A stretch of 7,205 nucleotides of DNA from positions 1 through 7,205 of the forward strand of contig WFPN01000055.1 in NCBI GenBank assembly GCA_015487535.1. The letters run 5' to 3'. A program made the translations under genes and the position numbers. Origin of the DNA: Aquificaceae bacterium (GTDB lineage Bacteria > Aquificota > Aquificia > Aquificales > Aquificaceae). The notes beneath the pieces are model-generated. The model was given only the letters and a program-made list of their open reading frames with translations. It had not been told where the DNA came from and did not search any database. Numbering within the stretch: the stretch's first letter is position 1; each line of letters opens with the position of its first letter. Shown piece after piece: positions 5,372 to 7,205 of this stretch.

Positions 5372-7040
5372 AATCCTCAGTCTTAGCATAGGGACCAAGC
5401 TGACACTTACCTTCATAACTCTTATATGTATAACCTCAGTTCCTCTCTCCTTTGTTGTTGTTGAGCTGAGTGAAAGGATATTCTATGAGAATATCCTTAA
5501 ATCCCTCAGGGAAAATATAGCTTCTGAGGAATTCCAGCTTAGATACTACATCATAAACAGGGACTACTGGAGCTTGTTCAAGTTTGTAAAGGGTCTTGCT
5601 CAGAAGAAATCTGTTTACGAGGCCGCTGTTGTGGATGAAACAGGGAAAGTCCTCGCTCATTCTGATCCCCAAAGGTTTCCCATAGGAAGCAAGTACAAGG
5701 TAAATGGAGATATAAACTACCTTATACCAGGTCTAGGTTCGGAAGTTGGTTCCGTGATCCTGACCTTGGACAGGGAAAGCATATGGGCAGAGTTTAAGCC
5801 TATAAAGCTTCTACTTATGTTTTCAGCCCTTCCCTTTACAATGTTAAGCCTTCTTCTTGGTGTTTTAATTTCTTATAGGATCAAGAGCAGACTTTCTAAA
5901 ATAAGGTCTTCCATAGAGCAGGTACGTAAGGGCGACCTAAAGGGACTTAATAGGGTAGAATTCCTCGAAAAGGACGAACTACAGGACTTCTCAGATTTTC
6001 TCTTCGAGTCAATAGAAGCCCTAAAGAACTACTACCAGAACATGGATTACGCTCAAAAGTTCTATATGAGCATACTTAACTCCATAAACGAGATCGTCTT
6101 TGTTGTGGACGAGGAAGGCAGGATATTCTACGCTAACGATAAAGTTAAATCCCTAGGTTACGAGATAAACGAGCTTGTAGGTTTGGACTTAAAGAATCTA
6201 ATCGAGACACAGAGCGCTCTTATGGAAGGAAACGGACAGAGTTACAGGGAGGTTTTTGTAAAGGGGAAGGAGAAAAACATACCTGCCCTTATGGGAATAG
6301 CGCGCTACGGCGACTGGAATGTGATAACCCTGATAGATATTTCCGAAAGGAAGGAGATGGAGGATAGGATAAGGAAAATGGAGCTATTTTCCACCCTCGG
6401 AGAGATGAGCGCAAACTTCGCCCACGAGCTCAAGAATGCAATGCTTCCTCTAAACCTACTCACTCCAGTTGAGGAACTTTCGGAAGAAGACGTGAAGGTT
6501 ATAAGACGGTCCATATCGAGGATGGGGAAACTTGTGAACATGTTCTTGAACTTTGCAAGGCCTTCACCTATAGAGATGGTCAAATTCAAGCTATCTGTTA
6601 TGGTCAACGAAGTTATATCCCTGGTTGAAATGAAGGCAAAAGATAAAGGTGTGAGGATAAGTAAGGTGGTGGAGGAGGCTGAACTCGTATCTTCAAAAGA
6701 TATGCTGGAGATAATTCTCATAAATCTGCTTTCTAATGCAATTGACGCTGTGGGAGAAGGAGGAGAAGTAGGACTGAAGGCTTACCTTAGAGGAAGTGTT
6801 TTACACATCGAGGTATGGGACAAGGGTGAAGGAATACCTGAAGATAAGGTATATAAAATATTCGAGCCTTTCTACACAACTAAAGAGAACGGCTCGGGCC
6901 TGGGATTATCTATAGTTCTTAGGAACGTTTACCTGCTTAAGGGAAACGTTGAGGTGGAGTCTGAGCCAGGAAGGGGAAGTATATTCAAAGTACACATACC
7001 AGTCCAGGGGGTGCAGGATGAAGAACATACTCCTGGTTGA
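5352..7040 (+). CDS. aioS: Membrane sensor histidine kinase with HAMP and PAS domains, probable AioS
   Basis: Sensor kinase of 562 residues. Transmembrane segment 1 is at about 15-37. A periplasmic domain at about 38-150 has a CACHE-like look (AAVVDETGKVLAHSDP). Transmembrane segment 2 is at about 152-175, then HAMP (about 176-228) and PAS (about 233-335, ILNSINEIVFVVDEEGRIFYAN). The HisKA domain has phospho-accepting His358 in FAHELKN. The ATPase domain has an N-box with Asn462 (INLLSNAIDA), G1 at DKGEGIP (490-496), an F-box FEPFYTT and G2 at GSGLGLS (514-520). All catalytic motifs are intact. The Phe-Ala-His-Glu-Leu-Lys-Asn H-box and domain order resemble NtrB-type kinases that pair with sigma-54 activators. 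The gene overlaps aioX by 20 bp and the downstream regulator by 23 bp, so the three are translated as a unit. The AioS name depends on context; the kinase assignment itself is firm. Confidence 0.85.
   Translation: MRKLLSRILSLSIGTKLTLTFITLICITSVPLSFVVVELSERIFYENILKSLRENIASEEFQLRYYIINRDYWSLFKFVKGLAQKKSVYEAAVVDETGKVLAHSDPQRFPIGSKYKVNGDINYLIPGLGSEVGSVILTLDRESIWAEFKPIKLLLMFSALPFTMLSLLLGVLISYRIKSRLSKIRSSIEQVRKGDLKGLNRVEFLEKDELQDFSDFLFESIEALKNYYQNMDYAQKFYMSILNSINEIVFVVDEEGRIFYANDKVKSLGYEINELVGLDLKNLIETQSALMEGNGQSYREVFVKGKEKNIPALMGIARYGDWNVITLIDISERKEMEDRIRKMELFSTLGEMSANFAHELKNAMLPLNLLTPVEELSEEDVKVIRRSISRMGKLVNMFLNFARPSPIEMVKFKLSVMVNEVISLVEMKAKDKGVRISKVVEEAELVSSKDMLEIILINLLSNAIDAVGEGGEVGLKAYLRGSVLHIEVWDKGEGIPEDKVYKIFEPFYTTKENGSGLGLSIVLRNVYLLKGNVEVESEPGRGSIFKVHIPVQGVQDEEHTPG
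5474..5498 (+). repeat. Stem-loop with 10-bp perfect arms inside aioS
   Basis: AAGGATATTC (5474-5483) and GAATATCCTT (5489-5498) are perfect complements around the 5-nt loop TATGA, within codons for the start of the periplasmic domain. There is no T-run, so it is not an intrinsic terminator. It may be an operator-like site, an RNA structure or coincidence. Confidence 0.4.
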
Positions 7041-7205
7041 GGATGAGAGGGATGTAAGGTATGCCCTCAGGAGGGTATTAGAGAGAGCGGGTTTCTCTGT
7101 TGTGGACGTTGAAGGTCCAGAACAGATAGAAAACCTCGATGGGTTTAACCTTATAATCCTTGACCTTAAGCTCAAAAACACATCGGGGATAGACTTCCTA
7201 AAGGA
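7018..7205 (+). CDS. aioR: Response regulator receiver domain, probable AioR, 3' end beyond the window
   Basis: The first 62 codons of a response regulator. It begins MKNILLVEDERDV with the acidic pair Glu8 and Asp9, and has the phospho-accepting Asp49 in LIILDLKL, followed by SGIDFL, as in CheY-like receivers. The start ATG lies inside the kinase gene (23-bp overlap), with AGGGGGTG (7006-7013) 4 nt upstream. The output domain is outside the window. If this is AioR, an AAA+ sigma-54 activation domain and a Fis-type DNA-binding helix should follow. The sigma-54 promoter upstream of aioB and the NtrB-like kinase make that the expected architecture, but it cannot be seen here. Confidence 0.8.
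   Translation, partial: MKNILLVEDERDVRYALRRVLERAGFSVVDVEGPEQIENLDGFNLIILDLKLKNTSGIDFLK

Noticed and set aside
6305..7181. Minus-strand open frames opposite the kinase and regulator genes
   Set aside because: Their translations are Ser/Leu-rich complements of the kinase and receiver codons with no domains or start signals.

Overview
The window looks like an arsenite-oxidation locus of a thermophilic, Gram-negative chemolithotroph, most likely in the Aquificales (Hydrogenobacter/Thermocrinis-type). The organism call is an inference. It rests on moderate G+C, heavy use of ATA for Ile and AGG/AGA for Arg, strong GGAGG-type ribosome sites, tightly packed overlapping genes, and secreted and outer-membrane proteins that imply two membranes. 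No rRNA, tRNA, CRISPR array or insertion sequence is visible.

Minus-strand half (1-4494). Read in the direction of transcription, this holds a small secreted cysteine-rich protein of unknown function (4494-4006), then a 167-bp regulatory region, then aioB (Rieske subunit, Tat exported), aioA (molybdopterin and 3Fe-4S catalytic subunit), and the first 215 codons of an outer-membrane beta-barrel protein that runs off the left edge. The regulatory region contains a consensus-perfect sigma-54 (-24/-12) promoter pointing at aioB. About 120 bp upstream of the predicted transcription start is a 36-bp two-layer inverted repeat, placed where an NtrC-type enhancer would sit.

Plus-strand half (4514-7205). 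This is an overlapping gene string: a PhnD-like periplasmic binding protein (AioX-like, with one cysteine), a membrane histidine kinase with HAMP and PAS domains (AioS-like), and the start of a response regulator (AioR-like) cut by the right edge. The periplasmic start of aioX and the start of the cysteine-rich gene lie head to head with only about 19 bp between them.

Proposed working model: AioX binds arsenite in the periplasm and signals through AioS to AioR. AioR binds the 36-bp dyad and activates sigma-54 polymerase at the aioB promoter. AioBA then oxidises arsenite to arsenate in the periplasm and passes electrons to a carrier not encoded here. The enzyme identities are firm. The regulatory wiring is inferred from promoter type, dyad position and gene order. 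The least explained parts are the cysteine-rich protein, the porin linked to the oxidase genes, and the inverted repeats.
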